The notes under the pieces were generated by a model. It saw only the letters and a program-made list of their open reading frames with translations. It was not told the DNA's origin and did not search any database. From the NCBI GenBank assembly GCA_964570895.1, contig CAZMZD010000002.1:62001-126000 (forward strand): a stretch of DNA of 64,000 bases. The letters run 5' to 3'. Origin of the DNA: RGIG1918 sp964570895. Lineage in GTDB: Bacteria; Cyanobacteriota; Vampirovibrionia; Gastranaerophilales; Gastranaerophilaceae. This document shows, piece after piece, positions 42,991 to 50,469 of the stretch; the stretch's first letter is position 1; each line of letters starts with the position of its first letter. The position numbers were made by a program, and so were the translations under genes.

Positions 42991-43056
42991 TAAAGCACCA
43001 CCTTGCCTCTAATACTCACATATTCGCAAAGAGTTAAGGAGTTTTCTCTTTTTCAC
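42991..43056. repeat. 66-bp repeat, copy 1
   Basis: Starts TAAAGCACCACCTTGCCTC; matches 50200-50265 over its whole length with only a few changes. Immediately 3' of hydF (convergent side). Confidence 0.8.
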
Positions 43057-43099
43057 ATTAAATGTGCCCCACGACCATTGTAGTTTATAGCGATTTTAA

Positions 43100-44305
43100 T
43101 TATTTATCCCCAAAAATTTCAATCGCCCTATCCAATATCCCCAAGCATTTTGAAATTGCAATTCCATAATTTGTGATTGGAATATTCAATTCTCTGCAAA
43201 CATTAATTCGATTTAAAATCTCTTTTCTGTTTGTCATACATGCACCGCAGTGCACAACAAGCGAATAAGCCGAAACATCAGGAAAATCACACCCTGAAAA
43301 ATGCTCAAAAACAAGCTCTTTGCCCGTATATTTTCTAATTAAATTAGGTATTTTAACGCGCCCAATGTCATCATCTGTCGCATGGTGTGTGCAACTTTCA
43401 AGAATTAAAATCTTGTCGCCATTTTTAAGGTTATCAAGTTTGTTTGCGCCTTGCACAAATTCTTTAATATCCCCTTTCAAATTTGCAAAAAGGCAAGAAA
43501 AAGAAGTGAGCATAATGTTTTTGGGAATTATTTTCTCAACAGCTGCAAACACTTGCGAATCAACAATCACAAGCTTTGGCGTGATGTTAGAATTTTTAAT
43601 TGCAAAATCAAGCTCATCAACTCCTGTGCAGGTTGCAACGCACCCTCTATCCAATAAATCCCTTAAAACTTGAACTTGAGGAAGAATTAACCTTCCTTTT
43701 GGCGCTGCTTTATCGATTGGAATAACAACAAGCACCACATCGCCTTTTCTTAAAACATCGGGCAAAGTGGAAACATGCGCACTATAATTTTTCCCCAAAA
43801 TATGCTCAAGCTCAGCTTTTAGCAAGTTCAAAAACTCATCTCTTGCTGTGTTTTTAGCGCTTGTCGAAATGCAATATTTAAAATATTTTTTTGCTTCTTC
43901 TAATTTTTCAGAAGAAATTTTTTCTTCATCTTGTTTGTTGATAATTAAAATTGAAGGGATTTTAAAACTATTTATTAATTCTAAAAATTTTATGTCATTT
44001 TCATTTAAACCACTGCTATCGCACACAAACAGGGCAATCTCTGCTTCTTGAAGAGATTTTTTTGTTTTCTCAACTTTTAATTCTCCAAGTTTTTCAACAT
44101 CATCAAAACCTGCCGAATCAACAAGCGAAATGGCGCCATATGGTTCAAGCTCCATCGCTTTGCGCACGCTATCCCCCGTTGTTCCTTTTATATCCGAAAC
44201 AATTGATAAATCGGCACCTAAAATAAGGTTGAAAATCGTAGATTTTCCGACATTTCTTTTGCCGTAAAGAGTGATATTTAACCTGTTTCCTTTGGTTTCT
44301 TGCAA
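43100..44305 (-). CDS. hydF: [FeFe]-hydrogenase H-cluster maturation GTPase HydF
   Basis: Scaffold on which the 2Fe subcluster of the H-cluster is assembled before transfer to apo-hydrogenase. 401 aa: GTPase domain with G1 GKRNVGKST near 14-22, G3 DSAGFD, G4 NKQD near 126-129; a dimerisation domain (LPQVQVLRDLLD near 227-238); and the C-terminal iron-sulfur domain with ESCTHH near 301-306 and HCGACM near 352-357. Start TTG at 44305 with AAGGA upstream. HydE, HydG and the hydrogenase are outside the window. Shows H2 metabolism in an anaerobe. Confidence 0.93.
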   Translation of the reverse strand: MQETKGNRLNITLYGKRNVGKSTIFNLILGADLSIVSDIKGTTGDSVRKAMELEPYGAISLVDSAGFDDVEKLGELKVEKTKKSLQEAEIALFVCDSSGLNENDIKFLELINSFKIPSILIINKQDEEKISSEKLEEAKKYFKYCISTSAKNTARDEFLNLLKAELEHILGKNYSAHVSTLPDVLRKGDVVLVVIPIDKAAPKGRLILPQVQVLRDLLDRGCVATCTGVDELDFAIKNSNITPKLVIVDSQVFAAVEKIIPKNIMLTSFSCLFANLKGDIKEFVQGANKLDNLKNGDKILILESCTHHATDDDIGRVKIPNLIRKYTGKELVFEHFSGCDFPDVSAYSLVVHCGACMTNRKEILNRINVCRELNIPITNYGIAISKCLGILDRAIEIFGDK

Positions 44306-44333
44306 AGCGCCGTTTCCTTATTTGAAAATAATA

Positions 44334-44342
44334 TGATATAAT
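44334..44342 (+). promoter_or_regulatory. Extended -10 for the ribbon-helix-helix gene
   Basis: TGATATAAT: consensus TATAAT at 44337-44342 with TG two positions earlier; -35 poor. TTGGAG ribosome site follows before ATG 44375. Confidence 0.5.
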
Positions 44343-44374
44343 AATAGCATAAAGTATATATTGGAGAGCGCGCA

Positions 44375-44563
44375 ATGACAAGAATTTTAGTTTCAATGCC
44401 TGATGATTTTCTTAAATCAATAGATAAAATTGCAAATATCGAGCAAAGAACAAGAAGCGAACTGATAAGAGAAGCACTCAGAAGTTATATGAGGCGAAGC
44501 GGCACTCAAAACGCTGAAAAATCAGAAAAAAATGCTGATTTATTAGAACAATTATTACAATAG
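44375..44563 (+). CDS. Ribbon-helix-helix (CopG/Arc-like) DNA-binding protein
   Basis: 62 aa. An N-terminal beta strand RILVSMPDDFL pairs across a dimer, then two helices (IDKIANIEQR and RSELIREALRSYMRR), the standard RHH fold, then a charged tail. Such proteins are autoregulators or antitoxins; no toxin gene is adjacent. Own promoter and strong terminator, so monocistronic. Confidence 0.85.
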   Translation: MTRILVSMPDDFLKSIDKIANIEQRTRSELIREALRSYMRRSGTQNAEKSEKNADLLEQLLQ

Positions 44564-44570
44564 CTTAACA

Positions 44571-44598
44571 AAATGCTCAAAAAGAGCATTTTTTTTAT
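44571..44598 (+). terminator. Intrinsic terminator after the RHH gene
   Basis: AAATGCTC / GAGCATTT with a five-A loop and a run of seven to eight T. Confidence 0.9.
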
Positions 44599-44636
44599 TC
44601 ACGGGTGTTTTATATATAGACAACAAAAATACCCTC

Positions 44637-46109
44637 ATGAAATTAACTAGCGCTCAAAATTTAATAAATAAAATTAATTTGAAAAAAACTGCGAAAACTC
44701 TTTCGTGGTTTAAAAATCCTGCAAACATTGTCCCGATTGCTGCAATTGAGGCGGCAGTTACTGTTGGCAGAAGCTATAGAGGGTATAAAAGAGGCGGAAA
44801 AGAAGAACTACGCGAAAGGGTTTTTGAAGAATCAATTTGCGGTTTGTTTTGGTTGTTTGGCGCAGATTTATTGCGCAAGGGTATAAATAAAGTTGGCGCA
44901 AAAGTTTTGGGGAACAAAGTCGGCAATCTTAATGTTGATATAGGTTACGACGAGCTTAGAAACCCATTTGGCACAATAAGCAAGTCTTTGCAGAAAACAA
45001 CGGGTATTTTCAAAGTCGCAAGCACATTGGTAAGCGTTCTTGCAACAACAATGCTTGTTGGTTTTGGACTTCCAAAAATTAAACAAAAAATGACCAATAT
45101 GATAAATAAAAACAAACCAAAAGCTCCGGAAGTTCAAGAAGCGCCAAAAAATGTTGATGTGCAAGACAATAAACTTATATCAGACAAAATAAGCGCAGAC
45201 AGTGGCATTAAGCAAATTGAAAACAAACTTTCTTTCAAAGGCGATATATTAAGCAAAATGCTTCTTCTTTCGCATAATATTGATAATAACAGCGCAGTTA
45301 GATTGGTTTCAACCGATACAGGGATTGTGGCAGGCAGAACACTGAGCGCGCGTAATCCTGATGAAGCGCGCGAATACTTATTCCGCGACACAACAAGCAG
45401 TTATTTTTACACTTTTGCAACAGGCAACATTATCATGCTTTTAAATGCGCTCACAAAAAATAAAGATATTCAGCCGAATGAACTTGTTGAACTTTGTGAC
45501 GAGTTGAAAAAAAGAATGCCTGAAAATATGTCTTTAGAAGATTTTGCAAAAGCAACCTTCAAAAAAGATGATATTTCAAAAAAACTTGCAAATATCACGT
45601 TTGATAAGAAAAATGTTATTGAACTTGATAAATTGAAAGATATTTTAAACAAAGAAGAATTTGAAAAAGCGACAAAGCTTGCAAGCTTGCAACCGAAAAG
45701 AGATGGAAAATCCCTCCTCACAAAACTTCAAGTTGAAGACATTTTTTCTTCTTCTTGGCTTTCGGACCCTGAATTTTTAAGCAAAGCAACAAAAAGCGCC
45801 ACTTGGGGTAAATCAGAAGACCCTGAAAGATTTGTTTCAAGAAAGCAAATCGACAAAGCAAGAACAATTCTTGATAAATTTACGGAAGGCGCATACAAAA
45901 AACTCAAAAAACAAAAAGATACAATAAGTTATCAAGATATCGAAAATTACGCTAAGAAAAACATATTAAAATCTTCTGCGTTTTTCGCGCTGGGCACAGC
46001 AATTTCAGTGTTTGCGCTTGCTTGGGCAATTCCAAAAATTCAAACGGAACTCACTGCAAAAAGAACAGGCAAAAATGAAAACCCTGCGATGAGAAAAGAA
46101 AATGCTTAA
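44637..46109 (+). CDS. Lineage-type hypothetical membrane protein, 490 aa
   Basis: No known domain recognised. The N-terminal region (about 30-100) has IEAAVTVGRSYRGYKRGGKEE and a GLFWLFGADLLRK hydrophobic turn; a membrane segment near 127-145 (VASTLVSVLATTMLVGFGLP) ends in a basic IKQKMTNMINKNK stretch. A large soluble middle (about 200-445) is Lys/Asp-rich, and a second membrane segment at 452-472 closes with FALAWAIPKIQTEL. The two membrane segments both end in a P-K-I motif, hinting at internal duplication. I associate this design with gut Gastranaerophilales. No ribosome site before ATG 44637. Confidence 0.6.
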   Translation: MKLTSAQNLINKINLKKTAKTLSWFKNPANIVPIAAIEAAVTVGRSYRGYKRGGKEELRERVFEESICGLFWLFGADLLRKGINKVGAKVLGNKVGNLNVDIGYDELRNPFGTISKSLQKTTGIFKVASTLVSVLATTMLVGFGLPKIKQKMTNMINKNKPKAPEVQEAPKNVDVQDNKLISDKISADSGIKQIENKLSFKGDILSKMLLLSHNIDNNSAVRLVSTDTGIVAGRTLSARNPDEAREYLFRDTTSSYFYTFATGNIIMLLNALTKNKDIQPNELVELCDELKKRMPENMSLEDFAKATFKKDDISKKLANITFDKKNVIELDKLKDILNKEEFEKATKLASLQPKRDGKSLLTKLQVEDIFSSSWLSDPEFLSKATKSATWGKSEDPERFVSRKQIDKARTILDKFTEGAYKKLKKQKDTISYQDIENYAKKNILKSSAFFALGTAISVFALAWAIPKIQTELTAKRTGKNENPAMRKENA

Positions 46110-46191
46110 TTTTGCAAATCATTTTTAAGTTAAAGCGCCCTTTTTTAAAATTGCAAAATAGAGTATAATTAAAATTTATTGGAGTTTTGTT

Positions 46192-46818
46192 ATGAAAATT
46201 TTAAAAATTACTTTAAATGCATTTGCAGTTTTTTTAATTGTTTTAGTTATCTATGTTGTGTGCGAAATTCGCATGTTTCAAGAAATTCACTCCCTTAAAT
46301 ATGAAAAAGCGCAATATGGCAAAATGGTTGAATATTATAAAAATGGAAATTATATAAAATCTGTTAAGTACCATATTTATTTGCGCAGTTCCGTTGTGCC
46401 TTTTGCTGCTCCGGAAGTTTCGTATGCCAATAAAGCCGCAATTTTAGATACTATTGGGCTGCATAAAAAATCAATTGACGTACTCCAAAATGGAATTGAA
46501 AAGGTGGATTATCCTTTCAACAATATTTTAACCGATATGCTTGTTATGAGATATTTGAGCGATAAAAATTATCCGGAAATTGAAAAAACTGTTTCAAAAG
46601 CCTTGGCGCGTGGCGCAGAGCCAATGTATTTGTATTGGCAGCTTGGAGATTTGTATTTAGAATTTAATGAACCACAAAGAGCAATCACCGCCTATATGGA
46701 AGCAATCAAACAAGCAAAAAATGAAAAAAATGAAAAAAAGAGAAATGGCGCACTGTATGCGCTACATCAAAGGCGCGCTGCGGCTTATAGTGAATTTGGG
46801 GCAAAATTCAAAAAATAA
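46192..46818 (+). CDS. Membrane-anchored TPR-like protein, 208 aa
   Basis: An N-terminal membrane segment (about 8-27) then helical pairs that read like degenerate tetratricopeptide repeats: YGKMVEYYKNGNYIKSVKYH, YANKAAILDTIGLHKKSIDVL, and YLYWQLGDLYLEFNEPQRAITAYMEAI (the clearest, about 144-170). Probably a protein-protein interaction module on the periplasmic or cytoplasmic face. TTGGAG ribosome site; TATAAT at 46164-46169. Partner unknown. Confidence 0.65.
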   Translation: MKILKITLNAFAVFLIVLVIYVVCEIRMFQEIHSLKYEKAQYGKMVEYYKNGNYIKSVKYHIYLRSSVVPFAAPEVSYANKAAILDTIGLHKKSIDVLQNGIEKVDYPFNNILTDMLVMRYLSDKNYPEIEKTVSKALARGAEPMYLYWQLGDLYLEFNEPQRAITAYMEAIKQAKNEKNEKKRNGALYALHQRRAAAYSEFGAKFKK

Positions 46819-46926
46819 AAAGCGCCGTGCTGAAATCAGGATAGCCGTGTGCTTTATTTGAATATATCTAAAATGAGCAAAAAAAATTCTTCACAGGGTT
46901 TAAAACCAGAAAAAGGAGAATAAAAA

Positions 46927-47373
46927 ATGAACATTGCCCCATTAAGTTTTGGTCGAATTGTAAAAGTTAACGCACCACTAAATGTTGCAGAAAAAGTGGC
47001 AGACTTGGTAAATGGGAAAGAAAATGGACCTGCCGCAAGAAAGGCAAAAGGCATTTTTTGTGACTCGGGAAGCGGCGAAGCTATTGCCCTCAACCCAACA
47101 AGAAAACAAAATGAATCATATATATTTAGCGGCTTAGATGCAAGAAAAGCGCGCGAAATTGAAACTGATATGCGCATAGAATGCGAAAGAGCTTGCAATT
47201 ATTATCATGGTGACTCGGATTTAGTGAATGCAGCATTTGCAGACGCAGGCGACAGGGCATGTAAAAAATTAAATGAATTAATCAGAACAAAAAGACACGC
47301 AGAACACTTGAACGTGGTTCCGTCAAACGACGGTTCTGAAATTAAATTTCTTGATTTAAACGTTTGGTTTTAG
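46927..47373 (+). CDS. Hypothetical protein with N-terminal 'LSFG' tag, 148 aa
   Basis: Begins MNIAPLSFGRIVKVNAP. A short N-terminal tag ending in F-G or F-K-A recurs in many otherwise unrelated proteins of the proposed lineage, and a similar tag opens the HAD protein at 49889. The rest is helical, with GIFCDSGSGEAIALNP, a CERACNYYHGDSDL segment and three Cys. No membrane segment. AAAGGAG ribosome site. Function unknown. Confidence 0.6.
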   Translation: MNIAPLSFGRIVKVNAPLNVAEKVADLVNGKENGPAARKAKGIFCDSGSGEAIALNPTRKQNESYIFSGLDARKAREIETDMRIECERACNYYHGDSDLVNAAFADAGDRACKKLNELIRTKRHAEHLNVVPSNDGSEIKFLDLNVWF

Positions 47374-47378
47374 GTGCA

Positions 47379-47398
47379 AGGTGCGTTTATATGCACCT
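47379..47398. repeat. GTGC palindrome (type H)
   Basis: AGGTGC / GCACCT with an 8-nt AT-rich loop, right after the stop of the 46927 gene. No T-run, so not a convincing terminator. Related palindromes are at 47758-47775, 50021-50045 and 50333-50350. Confidence 0.6.
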
Positions 47399-47424
47399 AA
47401 TTTGAGGCAAAATGCAGAACGTAG

Positions 47425-47444
47425 GTTGGGCATACTTGCCCAAC
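47425..47444. repeat. GTAGG-type palindrome
   Basis: GTTGGGC / GCCCAAC with ATACTT loop, preceded by GTAG. A 5' half copy is at 47705-47719. Confidence 0.6.
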
Positions 47445-47461
47445 AACTTAATTAATAACCC

Positions 47462-47649
47462 GTCATCCTGAAAGCGTAGAAAATAAGGATAAATCCGTAA
47501 TTTTCAAGCTGTTCAGGATCTTATTAATCTTGAGGCACAACAATTACTGTCGAGTTTCATTTTTTGGCAAGATTCTGAAACCACTCCAAGAGGACCCATT
47601 TTGCGCGAAATCAATAGATTTCGGCAAAAGGAGGCAAGTTCAGAATGAC
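47462..47649. repeat. Composite repeat A-spacer-B, second copy
   Basis: Type A 47462-47522, 46-nt spacer (only loosely similar to the first copy), type B 47569-47649. B here ends AAGATTCTGAA ... TTCAGAATGAC, whereas the first copy has AAGATGCTGAA ... TTCAGCATGAC: both arms changed together, keeping the pairing. Confidence 0.85.
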
Positions 47650-47671
47650 AAAATTTCTTGTGAGTTTGTAG

Positions 47672-47689
47672 GTCAGGCAATTACCTGAC
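47672..47689. repeat. GTCAGG palindrome
   Basis: GTCAGG / CCTGAC with CAATTA loop, preceded by GTAG; same family as 42155, 42425 and 42856. Confidence 0.6.
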
Positions 47690-47757
47690 AAACCTAAACA
47701 AATATGTAGGTTGGGCATACTTGCGCTGGCAGCATTGACTCATAAATAAAGCCGTAG

Positions 47758-47775
47758 GGTGCGTTTATACGCACC
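47758..47775. repeat. GGTGCGT palindrome
   Basis: GGTGCGT / ACGCACC around TTAT, preceded by GTAG. The rest of 47374-47813 holds no gene that I can see. Confidence 0.6.
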
Positions 47776-47813
47776 TTATAGAACGCAGGTCAGGCTTAAA
47801 ATTGACGGCTTAC

Positions 47814-47978
47814 TTATTTTCCCTGTGCCCCTTGTTCGCTCTTTTTTATTGTTAAAACTTTTTTATTAAATTCAATTTCTGCTTGTTCTGTTTCAGGGTC
47901 AATATCTAACATTTCCAGCATTGTTTTAGTAAATAACATCGCCCAGCTGTTGCCTATTTTTGTAAACTTTTTCTTCAT
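47814..47978 (-). CDS. SpoVT/AbrB-like (MazE-type) DNA-binding protein
   Basis: 54 aa from ATG 47978. KKKFTKIGNSWAMLFTKTMLEML is the swapped-hairpin AbrB start (K-I-G-N-S-x-x-x-x-x-P-K equivalent, here with TK in place of PK), followed by EIEFNKKVLTIKKSE. Usually an antitoxin or transition-state regulator. No toxin gene is next to it; instead a divergent HTH gene shares the upstream region, which carries repeated AACAATGTT sites. The C-terminus is Gln/Gly-rich. Confidence 0.78.
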   Translation of the reverse strand: MKKKFTKIGNSWAMLFTKTMLEMLDIDPETEQAEIEFNKKVLTIKKSEQGAQGK

Positions 47979-48005
47979 AATATGTTCTTCTGTTTTTACA
48001 ATAAC

Positions 48006-48044
48006 TTTACAACGTTTTAACAATGTTGTATATTAAACAATGTT
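48006..48044. promoter_or_regulatory. Promoter and operator array between AbrB-like and HTH genes
   Basis: Plus-strand promoter TTTACA (48006-48011), 17 bp, TATATT (48029-48034). AACAATGTT occurs at 48019-48027 (in the spacer) and 48036-48044 (over the start point), 17 bp apart, with AACGTT at 48011-48016. Each is an AAC-n3-GTT half-symmetric site, placed to repress the HTH gene. Confidence 0.55.
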
Positions 48045-48073
48045 TAAACATAATTTAATTTAAGCGAGGTGCT

Positions 48074-48307
48074 ATGGAAATTACTAACGAACAAAAACAA
48101 TATTTAATATCATTTGGGCTTCATCTTAAAAAATTAAGAGAGGAAAGAAATTTAAGCTTCGAAGAAATTTCTTTGCGAACAGGTATACGACCTCAATATC
48201 TTAAAAGAATTGAAAATGGCACAGCGTATGGTGTTTTAATCGATAAACATTTGTCAAAAATTGCAAATGCACTTCACGTAAAAATTTCAGAAATGTTTAA
48301 TTTTTAA
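48074..48307 (+). CDS. XRE-family helix-turn-helix regulator
   Basis: 77 aa. LKKLREERNLSFEEISLRTGIRPQYLKRIENG (about 18-49) is a clear Cro/C1-type HTH; the short KHLSKIANALHVKISEMF helix completes the domain. No extra effector domain. AGGTG ribosome site. Divergent from the AbrB-like gene; the spacing of the AACAATGTT sites suggests autoregulation. Its 3' end overlaps the convergent HAD gene by 11 bp. Confidence 0.85.
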   Translation: MEITNEQKQYLISFGLHLKKLREERNLSFEEISLRTGIRPQYLKRIENGTAYGVLIDKHLSKIANALHVKISEMFNF

Positions 48308-49889
48308 TTTGCCCTTGGCTTTGTCTTTCGCTCGCCCCTTTATTCTTCAAATGCCTAAAAATACCAATTGCTCCGGCAACAACCCCAACCGCAGCGCATG
48401 CAAGTATTATGAAATCTTTTTTTGGCGGCGGCGGGTCTACGATTGTCAGCATTTCCCCTGCCGGTTTCCACAATTTCGCCCCTAAAGTTTTCTCTAATTC
48501 TTCAGTAAAACTTTTATCAATCGGATATTCATAAGTCGAATTTTTAATCCACTCTTGCATTTCAGGAGATAAATTCTTCTTAAATTCAGGGTTTCTTTTT
48601 GCATATTCACTAACTGCAATTTGCAAACCTTCATTCAAGCTTTTTGGCTTGCCCACTGTGTTATCAGGAATCACATGAATAAATCTCACATTCCCGTCGG
48701 AGTTAAAATATTTTTCCAAATTTCTGATGTCTTCTTTGGTCGTTGGGGAAATAACTTTTTTGCCATTCGCTTTTATGGCGGTATTATCAACATAAATTGA
48801 AACAAGCGGCAAGTCGTAAATTTTCTTTAAATTCTTTTCAGAAATTGCATTTTCGCCTTTTTCTAGGTCAATATATTTGAACAAATCAAGCATTTGCGCG
48901 TCGTTTGAATCGTCCCCAGCTGCAACCACCAAATCATTCAAACCGCCTTCCATAATCTTTTTAACTTGCGCTTTTGTGTCAAATAATTTTGTGATTTTTT
49001 CACCTTCTGCATATTTTTTGCCATTCAGCGACGGGCGCAAAATTATCCTTCCAAAATTTTTGCCTTCAGGCACAGCTTCTGTTTTGGATATAAAATTAAC
49101 CCCATCTTTTGAAATTTCAAAATTCAAGCCGTTTTTAATGTTTTCAACATAATATTCTCTTGAAGTGTTGTCGGGGATTGTGATATTAAATTCGAGGTTC
49201 CCGTTATCTTCAAGCGCAGCCCAATTTTCAGGCGCGGGCGACATTAAATTTCTTTTGGAGTTAAAGTGCATTCCTTCCCCGTAAAATGCCCCGATTGTAT
49301 CTGTGTCAAACACGGTGCAATTTTTTTCGCCGCTTGGTGCCGTTAAATTATCTTTTAAATAATTTGTTATTGTTTTTTTGACTTTGTCACCGTCCCAGCC
49401 GTTTGAAATTTCTTTTACGCTATCTCGCTTGCTTTGAACAAAATCGGGCTTTAAAAACACTTCTTTTTCATCTGTTGCAAAAAAGTCTTTAATATCTTTT
49501 CTTTTTGTGAAAATATCCCCGCCGTTTCTAACGATTAATTTATCCGGAAGCGGCACACGGAGCCCGTCCTCCCTTATTCTTGTCATGTAATAATTATATT
49601 CGGGGCGGTTTCTGCCGGATGTTATCGTAAAATTTAACTTATTTTTTTCGCTTCCGCGTAATGTATCTAAAAATTCGCCAAAATCATCAAAATATTCTTG
49701 AAAACCCTTTTTCCCGTTTTTTAAAAAAGCGTTTCTCGGGCTTCCAAAACCTTCGCGGCAAAAAACATCGTGTCTATATTTATGTGGCATAAAAGTACCG
49801 TCAAAATCAGAGAAAAATTCCGTCACCCCTGCTTTAAATGCGGGTTTAAAATTTCTATTATTCATATTTTGAATTGCAGAAATTTTCAT
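48297..49889 (-). CDS. HAD-superfamily phosphatase with C-terminal membrane anchor, 530 aa
   Basis: Motif I FFSDFDGTFMP near 26-36 (nucleophile Asp and general acid Asp), motif II TITSGRN near 88-94, motif IV AAGDDSNDAQML near 330-341: a Cof/sucrose-phosphatase-like HAD core with a large cap insertion (about 130-300). It adds a C-terminal Pro-rich linker (PPPPKK near 490), one membrane segment (FIILACAAVGVVAGAIGIF, about 496-514) and a basic tail, so the enzyme is tail-anchored. The N-terminal tag MKISAIQNMNNRNFKPAFKAG resembles the tag at 46927. No Shine-Dalgarno sequence. Substrate unknown. Confidence 0.75.
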   Translation of the reverse strand: MKISAIQNMNNRNFKPAFKAGVTEFFSDFDGTFMPHKYRHDVFCREGFGSPRNAFLKNGKKGFQEYFDDFGEFLDTLRGSEKNKLNFTITSGRNRPEYNYYMTRIREDGLRVPLPDKLIVRNGGDIFTKRKDIKDFFATDEKEVFLKPDFVQSKRDSVKEISNGWDGDKVKKTITNYLKDNLTAPSGEKNCTVFDTDTIGAFYGEGMHFNSKRNLMSPAPENWAALEDNGNLEFNITIPDNTSREYYVENIKNGLNFEISKDGVNFISKTEAVPEGKNFGRIILRPSLNGKKYAEGEKITKLFDTKAQVKKIMEGGLNDLVVAAGDDSNDAQMLDLFKYIDLEKGENAISEKNLKKIYDLPLVSIYVDNTAIKANGKKVISPTTKEDIRNLEKYFNSDGNVRFIHVIPDNTVGKPKSLNEGLQIAVSEYAKRNPEFKKNLSPEMQEWIKNSTYEYPIDKSFTEELEKTLGAKLWKPAGEMLTIVDPPPPKKDFIILACAAVGVVAGAIGIFRHLKNKGASERQSQGQIKN

Positions 49890-50020
49890 TGATTAATACT
49901 TCGCGCGCCTAGTTTTTGTTATTAACAACTTCTTTTACGTATGTAACAAGAAAACCCTTCAAACTCAAGCTTTTTTATATATTTCTTTAATAATTCTTTA
50001 CGACAATATCATTCTTTGGC

Positions 50021-50045
50021 AGGTGCGGTGTGTATATGTGCACCT
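50021..50045. repeat. GGTGC palindrome
   Basis: AGGTGC / GCACCT with a 13-nt GT-rich loop; same family as 47379. Bases 49890-50020 upstream of the HAD gene show nothing else. Confidence 0.5.
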
Positions 50046-50065
50046 TGTGACTTAATTAATAACCT

Positions 50066-50153
50066 GTCATCCTGAAAGCGTAGAACGTAGCTTGGGGTTT
50101 CCACCCCAACGGCATAACATTGAATTGTCATGCTGAATTTATTTCAGCATCTT
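50066..50153. repeat. Truncated type A, palindrome and minimal type C element
   Basis: The first 18-20 bp of type A (from 50066) break off into CGTAG plus the palindrome TTGGGGT-TTCC-ACCCCAA (50092-50109). A minimal element GTCATGCTGAA-TTTA-TTTCAGCATCTT follows at 50127-50153, which has the family ends with almost no interior. Confidence 0.75.
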
Positions 50154-50199
50154 TCCAATTAATACGGCACCACATTTTTTTGCCCTTCTTCATTTTTGC

Positions 50200-50299
50200 T
50201 AAAGCACCACCTTGCCTCTAATGCTCACGTGTTCGCAAAGAGTCAAGGAGTTCTCTCTTTTTCACTTCAAGCGCCGTAAGGAAAAGAAAGAAAAATGAA
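50200..50299. repeat. 66-bp repeat copy 2 joined to a hairpin half-arm
   Basis: 50200-50265 matches 42991-43056. It runs into TTCAAGCGCCGTAA and GGAAAAGAAAGAAAAATGAA (50280-50299), the right arm of the long hairpin repeat, so two repeat families are fused here. Confidence 0.75.
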
Positions 50300-50332
50300 A
50301 TGAACAAAATTAATGTTATTACAAAGCCGTAG

Positions 50333-50350
50333 GGTGCGTTCATATGCACC
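50333..50350. repeat. GGTGC palindrome
   Basis: GTAGGGTGC ... GCACC with GTTCATAT loop. Confidence 0.5.
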
Positions 50351-50407
50351 ACATAGCTCTAAAACAAGCTACAACTGAAATTTTAGCGACGAAGCAATAA
50401 ACCAACA

Positions 50408-50434
50408 GTCACCCTGAACTTGTTTCAGGGTCTT
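50408..50434. repeat. Minimal type C element
   Basis: GTCACCCTGAA-CTTG-TTTCAGGGTCTT: same ends as C at 50127 but with CC/GG in the variable pair. Confidence 0.75.
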
Positions 50435-50469
50435 GCCAGATAATTCAACATAGCGTTTATCTTGTGTCT

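Noticed and set aside
42155..43056. Regularly recurring repeats as a CRISPR array
   Set aside because: Repeats are 60-90 bp, unevenly spaced and lack uniform spacers; no cas gene in the window.
47379..47398. Palindrome after the 148-aa gene as an intrinsic terminator
   Set aside because: No T-run follows, and the same palindrome type occurs away from gene ends.
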